56,201 bases of DNA from Methylocystis silviterrae (GCF_013350005.1 NZ_JABVWW010000019.1:1-56201), one strand, 5' to 3'. Shown: positions 25,045 through 34,822, counted from the first letter of the stretch. A program made the numbers and translations. The notes: a model not told the origin generated them from the sequence alone.

Positions 25045-26649
25045 ATGACTACCGCGCCCGACGCCTTCCATCACGACATCGCCGATCGCCATGACAAGGT
25101 GCTGATCGTCGATTTCGGTTCGCAGGTGACGCAGCTCATCGCGCGGCGCGTGCGCGAGGCGGGCGTCTATTGCGAAATCGCGCCGTTCCAGAACGCCGAG
25201 CGCGCCTTCGCCGAGATCCGCCCCAAGGCGGTGATTCTTTCGGGCGGGCCCTGTTCGGTGACCGAAGAAGGCTCTCCCCGCGCGCCGCAGAGCATTTTCG
25301 AGTCCGGCGTGCCGGTGCTCGGCATCTGCTACGGCGAGCAAACGATGGCGACGCAGCTCGGCGGCACCGTCGAAGGCGGCCATCATCGCGAGTTCGGCCG
25401 CGCTGATGTGACGGCGCTGGAGCAGAGCGCGCTGCTCGACGGCGTGTGGGAGAAGGGCGGCAGCTTTCCTGTCTGGATGAGCCATGGCGATCGGGTGACG
25501 AAGCTGCCGGAAGGCTTTCGCGTCATCGCCGCTTCGGAAAATGCGCCCCTCGCCGCGATCGCGGATGAACAGCGGCGCTATTACGGCGTGCAGTTCCATC
25601 TCGAGGTCGTGCATACGCCGGACGGCGCCAGGCTGCTCTCGAATTTCGTGCACAAGGTCGCGGGGCTGAAGTCCGACTGGACGATGGCGGCGTTTCGCGG
25701 CGAAGCGATCGCGGCCATCCGGCGGCAGGTCGGCGACGGGCGGGTGCTCTGCGGCTTGTCGGGCGGCGTCGACAGCGCCGTCGCGGCGGTGCTGATCCAT
25801 GAAGCGATCGGCGAGCGCCTCACCTGCGTCTTCGTCGATCACGGCCTGTTGCGGCAGGGCGAGGCGGAAGAAGTCGTGCGGCTCTTTCGCGATCACTACA
25901 ACATTCCGCTGCATCACGTCGAAGCGGCGGACCTGTTCCTCGGCGCGTTAGAGGGCGTCGACGATCCGGAAGTGAAGCGCAAGACCATCGGCCGGCTGTT
26001 CATCGAGACGTTCGAAGCCGAGGCCAAGAAGATTGCGCAGGACGGGCGCGGCGCGCCGCAGTTTCTCGCGCAAGGCACGCTCTATCCCGATGTCATCGAG
26101 AGCGTCTCCTTCACCGGCGGCCCGTCGGTGACGATCAAGTCGCATCACAACGTCGGCGGATTGCCGGAGCGCATGAACATGCGGCTCGTCGAGCCGCTAC
26201 GCGAACTCTTCAAGGACGAAGTGCGGGCGCTCGGGCGCGAACTCGGACTGCCGGAAGCTTTCGTCGGGCGCCATCCGTTTCCGGGGCCTGGTCTCGCGAT
26301 CCGTTGCCCGGGCCTCATCACCCGCGAGAAGCTGGCGATTTTGCGCAAGGCCGACGCCGTCTATCTCGACGAAATCCGCAAGGCGGGATTGTATGACGAC
26401 ATCTGGCAGGCCTTCGCGGCGCTGCTGCCGGTGCGTTCGGTCGGCGTGATGGGCGACGGACGCACTTACGATTATGTCGTCGCGCTGCGCGCGGTGACGT
26501 CAAGCGACGGCATGACCGCGGATTTCTATCCCTTCGACATGAGTTTTCTGGGCCGCGCCGCCACGCGCATCATCAACGAAGTGAAGGGCGTCAACCGCGT
26601 GGTGTACGATGTGACGAGCAAGCCGCCGGGGACGATTGAGTGGGAGTGA
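25045..26649 (+). CDS. guaA: GMP synthase (glutamine-hydrolysing)
   Basis: 534 residues, full length. The class I amidotransferase domain has G-I-C-Y-G-E-Q-T-M (catalytic Cys) and H-L-E-V-V-H (a His-x-Glu pair). The ATP-pyrophosphatase domain has the P-loop [11 protein letters not shown]. The dimerisation domain ends P-P-G-T-I-E-W-E, the usual GuaA end. It converts XMP to GMP. The final 18 bases (26632-26649) are the insertion target of the downstream island, which keeps the gene intact. Confidence 0.98.
   Translation: MTTAPDAFHHDIADRHDKVLIVDFGSQVTQLIARRVREAGVYCEIAPFQNAERAFAEIRPKAVILSGGPCSVTEEGSPRAPQSIFESGVPVLGICYGEQTMATQLGGTVEGGHHREFGRADVTALEQSALLDGVWEKGGSFPVWMSHGDRVTKLPEGFRVIAASENAPLAAIADEQRRYYGVQFHLEVVHTPDGARLLSNFVHKVAGLKSDWTMAAFRGEAIAAIRRQVGDGRVLCGLSGGVDSAVAAVLIHEAIGERLTCVFVDHGLLRQGEAEEVVRLFRDHYNIPLHHVEAADLFLGALEGVDDPEVKRKTIGRLFIETFEAEAKKIAQDGRGAPQFLAQGTLYPDVIESVSFTGGPSVTIKSHHNVGGLPERMNMRLVEPLRELFKDEVRALGRELGLPEAFVGRHPFPGPGLAIRCPGLITREKLAILRKADAVYLDEIRKAGLYDDIWQAFAALLPVRSVGVMGDGRTYDYVVALRAVTSSDGMTADFYPFDMSFLGRAATRIINEVKGVNRVVYDVTSKPPGTIEWE
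26632..26649 (+). other. Left attachment site (guaA 3' end)
   Basis: ACGATTGAGTGGGAGTGA, the last six codons of guaA. Compared with ACCATCGAGTGGGAATGA at 48909-48926 it differs only at three third positions, and GAGTGGGA is identical. That size and identity fit a tyrosine-recombinase core. The conserved peptide shows that the element's attP copies coding sequence so that guaA survives integration. Confidence 0.7.
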
Positions 26650-26767
26650 ATTAGGGTGGTTTCAGACCGTCCTGCTCCGTGCCAAAAATCGCACGATCTC
26701 TTTGACTGACAAGGATTATTTTTCCCACCCCGTATCGCTGCGTGTCACCACAGCCGGGCCACTTTGT

Positions 26768-26844
26768 TGGTAGCGATGTTGGTATGGCGCAGGATGGTCG
26801 AGAAACGGGCTTCCGATACCAACAGCCCATCTTGATGGTATCGG
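26768..26844. promoter_or_regulatory. Likely integrase arm site and palindrome before the integrase gene
   Basis: TGGTAGCGATGTTGGTATGG (26768-26787) matches 17 of 20 bases of 48835-48854 at the other island end in the same orientation. Next, CCGATACCA (26813-26821) and TGGTATCGG (26836-26844) form a perfect 9-base inverted repeat 25 bases before the integrase start. The shared GGTAT core suggests arm-type binding sites, with the palindrome possibly also regulating the integrase. Inferred from repeat pattern and position. Confidence 0.5.
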
Positions 26845-26869
26845 TTTGCCCCAGACCGGATGCGGATTT

Positions 26870-28219
26870 ATGGGTCATCTTACTGATAAAGAACTGAAAA
26901 TTCTGAAGCCGAGGGCCAAGCTTTATAAGGTGGCGGACCGCGACGGGATGCACGCAGCCGTCACGCCCACGGGTGTCATCTCGTTCCGATACCACTACCG
27001 GGTGAACGGACGGCAGGAGACGCTGACCATCGGCCGATATAGCGCCGAGGCGGCGCGCAAGCTCACACGGGCGCCCGACGCGCTGGAATACGGCATGGAG
27101 GTGTCGCTTGCGGAGGCCAGGACGCTGCTGGCGCGCGCTCGGCGTCAGGTCGAGCGGGGTGAGTCGCCGTCGAAAGCCAAGGTGGAGAAACGCACCGCGT
27201 CAGCCGAGGCGGTGACGTTCGGCGGATGGGCGGAAGCCTATTTCAAGCACAAAGCCGATCCCAAGTCGGGGGCCGAGAAACTGGCCGACAGCACCCTGGC
27301 GATGCGCCGATCCGTCTATGACCGCGCCATTGCGGGAGAGTTGTCGAAGCTCAAGCTGGCGGAGGTGACGCCGCAGCGTCTCAAACGTCTGTGCGACGAG
27401 GTTAAGCAAAAGCGCGGGCCGGCCGTTGCCGTGCATGTCCGCGAGGTCGTGTTGCTGGTGTTCCGCCATGCTCAGGGAAGCGGGCTGGACGTGAGCAACC
27501 CAGCCGAGTCGATCCGCACCAGCACTATCGCCACGTTCGAGCCGCGCGAGCGCGCCCTGTCTCCATCGGAGGTCCGCGCGGTCCTGGCGGCGTTGGATCA
27601 TGTGACGGCGGCGCCCACGTTGCGCTCAGCGGTGAAGTTTGTCCTGCTGACCGGCGTCCGCAAGTCGGAGTTCATCGACGCCACATGGAAGGAAATCGAC
27701 TTCGCCGCCGCGCGCTGGACGATCCCGGCCGAGCGCATGAAGGCAGGCAAGGCGCATGTCGTCCCGCTGAGCGATCAGGCTCTGGATATCCTGACGGCGT
27801 TCCGCACCATGTTCGGCGCCAGTCGATACCTGCATCCGGGCCGATACGATGGCGATACGCCCATCAGCAACGCCACGCTCAACCGCGTAATCGACACGGT
27901 CGTAGAGCGCATCCGAGAGGATGATCCCGACTTTCAGAGCTTCGGCGTTCACGACCTGCGCCGCACGTTCTCGACCGGCTTAAATCGCGCCAAGTTTGAT
28001 GATCGGTGGATCGAGATGAGCTTGGCCCACGCGCCCCGGAACCGGATCGCGGCCGTCTACAACGTGAATCGCTACCTCGCCGAGCGGAAGATCATGCTTC
28101 AGTGCTGGGCTGATATGCTCGACGCCTGGGTGAAGGGCGAATCCGCGAGAGAGCTGATCGCCGACGCGAAGCGACGCGCCGCCGAGGTCCACGACGACGA
28201 AGTGGACGACGATCTCTGA
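26870..28219 (+). CDS. Tyrosine site-specific integrase of the guaA island
   Basis: 449 residues from M-G-H-L-T-D-K-E-L. Domain order: arm-binding DUF4102-like N-terminus (K-L-Y-K-V-A-D-R-D-G-M-H then G-R-Q-E-T-L-T-I-G-R-Y), SAM-like core-binding, then the catalytic domain with T-G-V-R-K-S-E-F (Arg), H-D-L-R-R-T (His/Arg), S-L-A-H-A-P (second His) and Tyr in A-A-V-Y-N. P4-type integrases like this use tRNA or guaA ends. It converges with alpA, whose stop is 2 bases away. A second, broken integrase at 49024-50307 is the same type. Confidence 0.93.
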   Translation: MGHLTDKELKILKPRAKLYKVADRDGMHAAVTPTGVISFRYHYRVNGRQETLTIGRYSAEAARKLTRAPDALEYGMEVSLAEARTLLARARRQVERGESPSKAKVEKRTASAEAVTFGGWAEAYFKHKADPKSGAEKLADSTLAMRRSVYDRAIAGELSKLKLAEVTPQRLKRLCDEVKQKRGPAVAVHVREVVLLVFRHAQGSGLDVSNPAESIRTSTIATFEPRERALSPSEVRAVLAALDHVTAAPTLRSAVKFVLLTGVRKSEFIDATWKEIDFAAARWTIPAERMKAGKAHVVPLSDQALDILTAFRTMFGASRYLHPGRYDGDTPISNATLNRVIDTVVERIREDDPDFQSFGVHDLRRTFSTGLNRAKFDDRWIEMSLAHAPRNRIAAVYNVNRYLAERKIMLQCWADMLDAWVKGESARELIADAKRRAAEVHDDEVDDDL

Positions 28220-28220
28220 A

Positions 28221-28544
28221 CTACGTGCGGCTCGCGTCCATTCTGTCAGTCGTTGTCATTGTGGCCCGCCAGCCAGCGGGATCGGCGATCCATCGGTCGA
28301 TTTCGGATTCATGCCAGCCCGCGCCGTTGGCGCTGATTTTGATCTGTGCGGGGAACGTGCCCTCGGCGATCTTGCGGTAAATGGTGGAACGGGACAGGCC
28401 GCTCCGGGCGAGGACGGTTCTCAGGCGGATGATACGGTCTGGTTGGCGCACGGCTGCCTTGCCTTCTTCTGGCTTTGTCTGACTGCTCCCGAGCCAGACA
28501 GGACAAGGATTTATCGCCTGTGCAAGAGGGGTTTTGCGCGCCAT
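28221..28544 (-). CDS. AlpA-family (MerR-like HTH) regulator
   Basis: 107 residues from 28544; longer starts overlap the relaxase end. The AlpA core is R-L-R-T-V-L-A-R-S-G-L-S-R-S-T-I-Y-R-K-I then G-T-F-P-A-Q-I-K, with W-H-E-S-E-I-D-R-W-I at the end of the domain. AlpA proteins activate island integrase or excision genes. It lies 37 bases beyond traA on the same strand and could be expressed with it, tying excision to transfer. Confidence 0.85.
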   Translation of the reverse strand: MARKTPLAQAINPCPVWLGSSQTKPEEGKAAVRQPDRIIRLRTVLARSGLSRSTIYRKIAEGTFPAQIKISANGAGWHESEIDRWIADPAGWRATMTTTDRMDASRT

Positions 28545-28581
28545 CGCAGCGTGGCGCGCCGGCGGCGGAAAATAGGCGGGG

Positions 28582-31506
28582 TCAAAGTCCGATGTTCCGG
28601 CCTCTGCCAAGGTCGATGCCGTGGCTGAAGGCGAGCTCCAATCCGAGTCGGCGGCCCGATTCGACCCCGATTCCGAGGTCTCGCTTGCGGCCGGCGAGGA
28701 TCGACTCGAGCTGCGGATCGCGTTCGAGGCTCATCACCATGTCGCCCATCGCCGATCGCGTGGCCTTGTAGCCGGACATGTCCGCCGCCTGATACTGGCG
28801 CTGGCTGGTTTGGCCGAGTTCCCGCCAGCGTTCCACGAAGCGATCGGCGCGGCGCTGCGGATCGGTGCGCAATTCGGTTTCGAGCTGTAGGGCGCGGATG
28901 GCGCGGGCGGTGCGCCCCGTAGCCGCTTCCGAGGCGAGTTCCGGGTTCTTCTTGTAGGCGGCTTCGGCATCGTGCGAGCCATAAGGCCGCACCTCCTCGA
29001 AGACCTTGCGGGCCTCCTGCAATTCCTTCACCTGCTCCGGGTTGGCCTTGCCGCCTCTCTCCTGCATCTCGAAGATCGCATCCGCGGCGCGGGCATGGCG
29101 GATGAGCGACTTGGTGCGGGCGCGACGCAGCGCCGCTTCCGGGTCTTCCGCTGCCTTCCTTTCCGGCCCCTGTCCGCCGGCGGCGGGCAGATGCAGGCCG
29201 TCGAACATGCCGCGCACCTTCTCGGACGCCTGCTTGACGATCTCGACGACTCGCTCCATGCGCTCGCGGAAGGTGATGCCGCGCCGTTCGGCATAATCGC
29301 GCGCGGGCTCGAGCCGCTCGTAATCCGACGCCATATCCTTGGCCCGGTCGCGCGACAGGGCGCCGAGAAGCCGGTCCTGGCTCGTGAAGTCGTCATGGCC
29401 ATAATGCAACTCCATGCCGTCGCGGTGGCGCGACAGCGCGACATAGGCGCCGTGGGCGTCCAGGCCCGGCGTGGCCAGAACATGGGTGCGGTCCACGGTC
29501 ATGCCCTGCGCCTTGTGAATGGTTGCGGCATAGCCGTGGTCGATGCGGTCGTAATCCTTCAGGTCAAAGCGAACGGAACGGCCATCATCGGTGCGCACGC
29601 TCATGCTCTGCGTGCTGACCTCTTCGATGGCGCCGAGCGTGCCGTTCTTGACGCCGAGGCCGCGCTCGTTCTGAAGGAACATGACGCGATCTCCGCGAGC
29701 GAAGCTTCGCTCACCGCGTTCGACCACCAAGCGCACCTCGGCGCCGAGATTTCCGGCTTCCCGCATTCTGCCGCGCGCGGCCTCGTTCAAAGCGCGCACC
29801 TCGTCATTGGTGTGGGTGAGGATGATACGGCTGCGGCCCGGCGACGCCTGACGGTCGCGATCCCAGCGGTCGATCAGATCGTCGCGCGCCTGTTGCCGTG
29901 TCGCAGCGGCATGGACCATGCCATGTTTGTCATAGGCATGGAGCGCATCTGCGGTTCGGCCGGTCGCCAGATCGCGCGTTGCGTCGCGCTGCCAGTCCTC
30001 CCGCTGGCGGCGCACCTCGCCGATCTCCGCCCCACCGTGACGTTGGTGGATAGACCGGAACGCCGCGCCGGCTTCGATGGATTGCAATTGTTGCGGATCG
30101 CCGACCAGCACCACCTTGGCGCCGGCCTCGGCGGCATGAGACAGCACGCGCTCCAACTGGCGCGTGCCGACCATGCCCGCCTCGTCGATCACCAGAACAT
30201 CGCGCGCGGTGAGCACATCGCGGCCCTGTCCCCAACCGTGTTCCAGGCTGGCGATGGTGCGCGACGAGATGCCCGATCCGCTTTCGAGATTCTCGGCGGC
30301 GATGCCTGACAGCGCCACGCCTCGAACCTCGTAGCCCGCCGCTTCCCAGGCTTCGCGCGCCACACCCAGCATCGCGCTCTTCCCCGTTCCGGCATAACCA
30401 ACGACGACGCCGAGATCGCGCCCGTCCGTGACGTGCGCCAGCGCGTCGGCCTGCTCTCCCGAAAGGAAAAGACCGCGCGCTTCCGCGCGCGCAAGTGCCG
30501 CTTCACGGTCCCTGTCACCGACCTCGTGGCGCTCCTTCGCAGCCATGAGGTCGGCAGCGCGGTGCAGGCGTTGCTCGGTCTCGATCATCTGGCGTGTGGT
30601 GAAGCGATCCTCGCCCCGTCCATCCTTGCCCAATTGGACGAGATCGGGCGCCTCCCGCATCGCGCTCATCACCGCATTGAACTGGTCGCTCCCGTCGCTG
30701 TGCCGGTGCGCGAACATCGCCATGTCGCGCCGTGTGAAGGTCGATTGCTGATGCGTGATGGCGTCGAGCGCCAGGGCGGGATCGGCGATGATGCGCTCGC
30801 CATTGCCGCGTGCGATCTCGCGATGCATTTCCGCGCGGTCGGCGGCCTCGATCCCTTCGCCTTCGATGCGATGCGCGGGCGCGCCGATCTGACTTTGCGG
30901 CTCCAGCGCGATGCCCTGCGCTTCCAGGCTGCGATGATCGATACGCGCGTCGACGTCGAGTTCGGCCAAACACTCGTTGGCAAGCTCCGCCCAACGCTCC
31001 CGCCAGCGTTCGAGCAACTCGGTGCGGTTCCACTCCCGCACCTTCGGACCGAAGCCATTCTCGTCAACCGAGCGCATGGTCAGCATGACATGCGCGTGGG
31101 GCTTCAGCATTCCGTCCTCGGCCATATCCCAATGCACATTGAGGTCGGCGATCATGCCCCGATCCACGAATTCGGACCGCACGAAATCACGGGCGAGTTC
31201 GATGCCTTGGCGCTCCGTCATCTCGCGCGGAAGGGCGAATTCGACTTCGCGGGCGAGCTGCGAATCTCTTCTGACCTCGACCGTCTCGACATCGTTCCAA
31301 AGTCGTTCGCGGTCCTTCCACGCCTCCGGCGCATTCTCCGGCAGCATCACCTCGGAATGGACGACGCCGTGCTTGTCCGAGAAATCGTGACTGCGCCCGA
31401 GCCTGTCGTCGCGCAACCGCGAGGCCGAGCGGTAGGCGGCGGACGCCACCGCGCTGGAGCCGCATTTGCGGCCGATGACCTTGACGTGAAGATGATAGAT
31501 CGCCAT
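28582..31506 (-). CDS. traA: Ti-type conjugative relaxase TraA (MobA/MobL)
   Basis: 974 residues. The N-terminal MobA/MobL relaxase domain starts M-A-I-Y-H-L-H-V-K-V, with the probable catalytic Tyr in A-A-Y-R-S-A and the HUH-type K-P-H-A-H-V-M-L. An AAA/UvrD-like helicase follows with V-G-Y-A-G-T-G-K-S (about residue 370), V-I-D-E-A-G-M and G-Y-A-A-T-I-H-K-A-Q-G. It nicks oriT and unwinds DNA for transfer. Divergent from traC across oriT, as in Agrobacterium Ti plasmids, though about 100 residues shorter. Confidence 0.93.
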   Translation of the reverse strand: MAIYHLHVKVIGRKCGSSAVASAAYRSASRLRDDRLGRSHDFSDKHGVVHSEVMLPENAPEAWKDRERLWNDVETVEVRRDSQLAREVEFALPREMTERQGIELARDFVRSEFVDRGMIADLNVHWDMAEDGMLKPHAHVMLTMRSVDENGFGPKVREWNRTELLERWRERWAELANECLAELDVDARIDHRSLEAQGIALEPQSQIGAPAHRIEGEGIEAADRAEMHREIARGNGERIIADPALALDAITHQQSTFTRRDMAMFAHRHSDGSDQFNAVMSAMREAPDLVQLGKDGRGEDRFTTRQMIETEQRLHRAADLMAAKERHEVGDRDREAALARAEARGLFLSGEQADALAHVTDGRDLGVVVGYAGTGKSAMLGVAREAWEAAGYEVRGVALSGIAAENLESGSGISSRTIASLEHGWGQGRDVLTARDVLVIDEAGMVGTRQLERVLSHAAEAGAKVVLVGDPQQLQSIEAGAAFRSIHQRHGGAEIGEVRRQREDWQRDATRDLATGRTADALHAYDKHGMVHAAATRQQARDDLIDRWDRDRQASPGRSRIILTHTNDEVRALNEAARGRMREAGNLGAEVRLVVERGERSFARGDRVMFLQNERGLGVKNGTLGAIEEVSTQSMSVRTDDGRSVRFDLKDYDRIDHGYAATIHKAQGMTVDRTHVLATPGLDAHGAYVALSRHRDGMELHYGHDDFTSQDRLLGALSRDRAKDMASDYERLEPARDYAERRGITFRERMERVVEIVKQASEKVRGMFDGLHLPAAGGQGPERKAAEDPEAALRRARTKSLIRHARAADAIFEMQERGGKANPEQVKELQEARKVFEEVRPYGSHDAEAAYKKNPELASEAATGRTARAIRALQLETELRTDPQRRADRFVERWRELGQTSQRQYQAADMSGYKATRSAMGDMVMSLERDPQLESILAGRKRDLGIGVESGRRLGLELAFSHGIDLGRGRNIGL

Positions 31507-31536
31507 CGCGATCCGAACAACATCACAGCGAAGCGC

Positions 31537-31587
31537 ACGTCGGAACGACGTATAAGCGCGCCCTCCCTCGAAAAATTCTCGGGAGGG
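31537..31587. other. oriT, RSF1010/Ti type
   Basis: Between divergent traA and traC lies a perfect inverted repeat ACGTCG-GAA-CGACGT (31537-31551), followed directly by TAAGCGCGCCCTCCC (31553-31567). RSF1010-family nick regions read TAAGTGCGCCCTCCC, so only one base of this core differs. By analogy the nick falls between GCG and CCCT. A second imperfect hairpin (CCCTCCCTCGA against TCTCGGGAGGG) follows at 31561-31587. Confidence 0.75.
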
Positions 31588-31678
31588 ACCACGCCGTCCC
31601 CAACCGTCCCGGCGACCTTACAGCGTTTCGGCAAGCGCTCGACTATTATCGCTCCATCAACAGCATGTGGAGGACATG

Positions 31679-32005
31679 ATGCGCAAGCCACGGGACTTCG
31701 ACGTGGAACTGAAGTCGCTCGAACACAAGGCGCGAGACCTCAGAAACCGCAAGGTGCAACAGCTTGGCGAGCTGGTCATTTCGACAGGAGCCGACGCGCT
31801 CAACGCGGAAGAACTGGCGGGAGCGTTGATCGTGCTGGCCGAAACCAAGGATGCCGGAAAGAGGGAGGCATGGGCGAAACGCGGGGCCGCATACTTTCAG
31901 GGCCGGTCGCGACGAACTGCGTCGGCGCCTGGCCGCGACACTAGCGGCGCTTCAGCGCAACAGAGTGGCGCGCAACAGTCATCAGGCGGCACAGGCGCGG
32001 CATGA
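31679..32005 (+). CDS. traC: Conjugal transfer protein TraC
   Basis: 108 residues from the second of two adjacent ATGs (31676, 31679), chosen by its distance from GGAGG at 31669. The TraC pattern is in E-H-K-A-R-D-L-R-N-R-K-V-Q-Q-L-G-E-L-V and I-S-T-G-A-D-A-L-N-A-E-E-L-A-G-A-L. It is part of the Ti-type DNA-processing complex with TraA and TraD at oriT. The Ser/Gly/Gln-rich tail is disordered. traD begins after one base. Confidence 0.8.
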   Translation: MRKPRDFDVELKSLEHKARDLRNRKVQQLGELVISTGADALNAEELAGALIVLAETKDAGKREAWAKRGAAYFQGRSRRTASAPGRDTSGASAQQSGAQQSSGGTGAA

Positions 32006-32006
32006 T

Positions 32007-32273
32007 ATGCGAACATGGCAGATCGAGCGCCGCAAGCGCACGCGGCACCTGATCGAACTCGGCAGCCTCGTCGTCAAGGCGGGCGTTGTCGAACTCACTG
32101 GCGACGACCGCGCCATCCTCTACGGCGCGCTGCTCTGGATGGCCGACAAGTTGCAGAGCGAGGACGGCGAACGGGCGCGCGGCGTCTGGATAAAGCTGGG
32201 AAAGAAGGCGTTTGAGGCGGATCGTCCAGCAGACACGCATGACAGAACGCAACCGCCGCAGGACCGGGCGTGA
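32007..32273 (+). CDS. traD: Conjugal transfer protein TraD
   Basis: 88 residues from ATG 32007, starting one base after the traC stop. It shows the short TraD signature R-T-R-H-L-I-E-L-G-S-L-V-V-K-A-G-V, then D-R-A-I-L-Y-G-A-L-L-W-M-A. An accessory protein of the Ti-type relaxosome. In Ti plasmids traG (coupling protein) follows; here a perfect inverted repeat and then an oppositely oriented defence gene follow, so the transfer set is cut at this point. Confidence 0.8.
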   Translation: MRTWQIERRKRTRHLIELGSLVVKAGVVELTGDDRAILYGALLWMADKLQSEDGERARGVWIKLGKKAFEADRPADTHDRTQPPQDRA

Positions 32274-32276
32274 CCG

Positions 32277-32325
32277 ATGGCGGGCGGCGCGGAGACCTCA
32301 AATATCGTAGCGCCGCCCGCCATCG
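32277..32325. repeat. Perfect 15-base inverted repeat
   Basis: GATGGCGGGCGGCGC (32277-32291) and GCGCCGCCCGCCATC (32311-32325) are exact complements with a 19-base AT-richer loop. It lies between the convergent traD and PLD genes, 4 bases after traD. There is no T-run, so it is not a classic terminator; it may still stop transcription from both sides or be a relic of an inserted element where traG was lost. Confidence 0.6.
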
Positions 32326-32467
32326 CGCGGCAGCGCCGCGCAAATGCAGTATGTCCTCTGAGAAAAATGGGCGGCTGCACTTCATGCAGCGGTGCCGTGC
32401 CCCAGACACGTTGGCATCACCTCAAACCATCATAAAGGAGCCAGGCTCCACCTCTGACTGGTGACAA

Positions 32468-34822
32468 TCAGGGGCGCACGTGAACGCCAACCTTCATTGG
32501 AAGCCGCAAACGATCCGCAAACCGGGCGTCGAGCTTGCCGGATATCTCGTCGAAATAGGCGCGATCATCTTCGAGAACAGACAAGATTGTCTGCGTTTGA
32601 GTGGTAAGCGCTGCGATCAGCCGCTCAAGCGGAACGCGGAGGATTGCCGCCTTCTTATGCGATAAGACCGCCGCGTGCGCGGCTTTTGCGGCCCAATTTG
32701 AGAGAGCCAGGTATTCCAACACGCGTCGCTGCTCGGACTCGTCCGGCTCGACAGTCAGATTCTGCAATGCACGTGTGGCACCGAAATGCTGTAGCAGCAA
32801 GCGACCGATCAGACGCGGCCAGTCGTGACCTTCTGCCGTGTACACTGGAAGGATTTGCGATGGTGAGAACGAACCCTCGATAGGCTGGGCGTGTGAAAGA
32901 ACGATCTGCATAAGCGCGCGCAGTCTGACCATTTCCGATGTCGTGATCTTCTTTTCGACGAGCGCCTTGCAGCGGGTTTCGAAAGCGGTGACGGCCTCTT
33001 GGAATTTCTTGGCCGTCGCACGGGTTTGAGCGGAAAGTGTCCTGCTCTGCGGCAGGCTGTCGGCACGTGTATCGCCGCTTCCGTTATCGTCTGCGGGTTG
33101 TGGCTCCGTGGTTCGGAAATCTATCGCACCGAGCGCATCAATGTCCTTGTCTTCCATGCCCCTCAGATCAGGACCGACCATCCCGATCATTTGATTGAGG
33201 CAAGCACTCATCAGACTGGCAGCGCTATCATTGCGGCTGTTCAGATAAAGCCCGAAGGATTTTCCTTGCACGTTGGCATGGGTGCGCGCGCGGATGAATT
33301 CGTCATAGGAAAGAACTTCATATACAGGTGGCGCAGCATCAGCGGCTTGCGGTTTGGTTCTCGGGGTTGAATCGAGCCGACTTGCACGATCCTCTTCCTC
33401 CAAAGATTCGAGCTGATTGAGCGTTTCGATCAGAACCAAATCTTCGTGGATGGATTCCAAAAGGGTATCCATCAACCGCCGTTTGCGTCCACGTTGTGCG
33501 GGCAGGGTCGTCACCTCGAGATAGTCGAGATCGACGATCTGCACTGGCGCTGACATCGCCCCGTCCGCGAATGTCACGATCCCATATTTAGGGCGCTGTG
33601 CATCGGGCAAAATGGCATAAGTCGGCGAACGACCCTCCAGTTCCATCTCTGCCAAGCCGAGTCCATCTCGATCATAGAGATGGATCGTTGCCGGTGCCGC
33701 CGGCGACGACGCCGGAGCGGTCCATGACAGCTTGCCCGACTGCAATATCAATGTGCCGCCATCGATAGTTGGCTCAGCGGTCTTGGCCTCTTCAAATGAT
33801 CGCTGAAGGTCAGCGAGTCGCGCGCCCTCGACGCGGGTATTTTGATAATCTGCCAGCCCGAGCGCTTCCAACGCAACGCCGCGGGCCACACGCTTGTAGA
33901 TTCCCGCCTCTGCATTTCCGTGGATCATCGGCCCCATCAAGGCCGGAAAGGTGCAATTCATGCTGCCGGAGATCACATGATCCCAGCGCTGGCCGTGAGC
34001 GATGATGAGCTTTGCGTGCAGAAATCGGCTCTCCGCGTGCGATCTGACATCGAACAAGGATGTGTCCGAGACTCCCGATAGCGCGCTCGAGGGAAAGCCG
34101 TTCGCATCGCTATCGATCAGAATGTCGGTGACGGGATTTTCGAGCGCGGCGCGGAGCCGTGCCAAACCTTCAAGCCGGACATCCCAATAGGGTGATACGA
34201 CGACGAGACGCTCGATTGGATCGTCGCCGATGGATGCGACGATCTGATCGAGGAAATTGATATCGGGACGGTCGAAGAGAAGATTAAGGTCCGCCGTTCC
34301 GTTCACATCGAATGCGTGATCGAAGTCATCATCGCGCAGCCACGGCGCGGATCGCGTCGCCCGTTGCAAGCTAATGGGAAACCACGGGTCATCCTGCGGC
34401 ACGTATCGCCGCAGATAGCCGAGCGCACTGATGAAGAACTTGGCGCTCTCGGGCGCGTCTGGCGAATAGGAGATGCTGGCAATCTGTTCCTTGTTACCGC
34501 CTAGGCCGAGAGCCGTTAGGTTCGCGGACCCTACAATCAATCGGCCCTTCGCTTCGCCAATCAGCATCGTAATTTTGGGATGGAACGCCCCAGGCGCATC
34601 GGCCTTGACGAGATGATAGCTGGTTCCGGCAAATCGTGGTGGGCCGAACTCCGAAAAGGCCTGATTGACCATCGCCCGGTCGGCGAGCACCGTGATATTG
34701 CGACATCCGGCTCCCCGAAGTTTGGGAAACGGGATGTCTTCGAAGGCGAGCGATCCGAACGCATACGTCGTCATGAACGCGGAGTGGAACCCGCCTTCGC
34801 CAAATGCTTCGAAATATTTCAT
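32468..34822 (-). CDS. PLD-family nuclease-like protein, 784 residues (candidate defence gene)
   Basis: The N-terminal half has two phospholipase-D sites: G-A-F-H-P-K-I with G-S-A-N-L-T (H81, K83, N101), and F-L-H-A-K-L-I with G-S-M-N-C-T (near residues 270-290). These fit a HKD enzyme, as in NgoFVII/BfiI-type restriction nucleases and DrmC. The rest, with S-Y-D-E-F-I-R-A-R-T and a helical C-terminus, has no domain I know. It overlaps the 513-residue gene upstream by 4 bases (ATGA). The pair stands among defence genes. Function inferred. Confidence 0.75.
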   Translation of the reverse strand: MKYFEAFGEGGFHSAFMTTYAFGSLAFEDIPFPKLRGAGCRNITVLADRAMVNQAFSEFGPPRFAGTSYHLVKADAPGAFHPKITMLIGEAKGRLIVGSANLTALGLGGNKEQIASISYSPDAPESAKFFISALGYLRRYVPQDDPWFPISLQRATRSAPWLRDDDFDHAFDVNGTADLNLLFDRPDINFLDQIVASIGDDPIERLVVVSPYWDVRLEGLARLRAALENPVTDILIDSDANGFPSSALSGVSDTSLFDVRSHAESRFLHAKLIIAHGQRWDHVISGSMNCTFPALMGPMIHGNAEAGIYKRVARGVALEALGLADYQNTRVEGARLADLQRSFEEAKTAEPTIDGGTLILQSGKLSWTAPASSPAAPATIHLYDRDGLGLAEMELEGRSPTYAILPDAQRPKYGIVTFADGAMSAPVQIVDLDYLEVTTLPAQRGRKRRLMDTLLESIHEDLVLIETLNQLESLEEEDRASRLDSTPRTKPQAADAAPPVYEVLSYDEFIRARTHANVQGKSFGLYLNSRNDSAASLMSACLNQMIGMVGPDLRGMEDKDIDALGAIDFRTTEPQPADDNGSGDTRADSLPQSRTLSAQTRATAKKFQEAVTAFETRCKALVEKKITTSEMVRLRALMQIVLSHAQPIEGSFSPSQILPVYTAEGHDWPRLIGRLLLQHFGATRALQNLTVEPDESEQRRVLEYLALSNWAAKAAHAAVLSHKKAAILRVPLERLIAALTTQTQTILSVLEDDRAYFDEISGKLDARFADRLRLPMKVGVHVRP

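Noticed and set aside
32277-32325. The 15-base inverted repeat as a rho-independent terminator
   Set aside because: No T-run follows on either strand and the loop is long.
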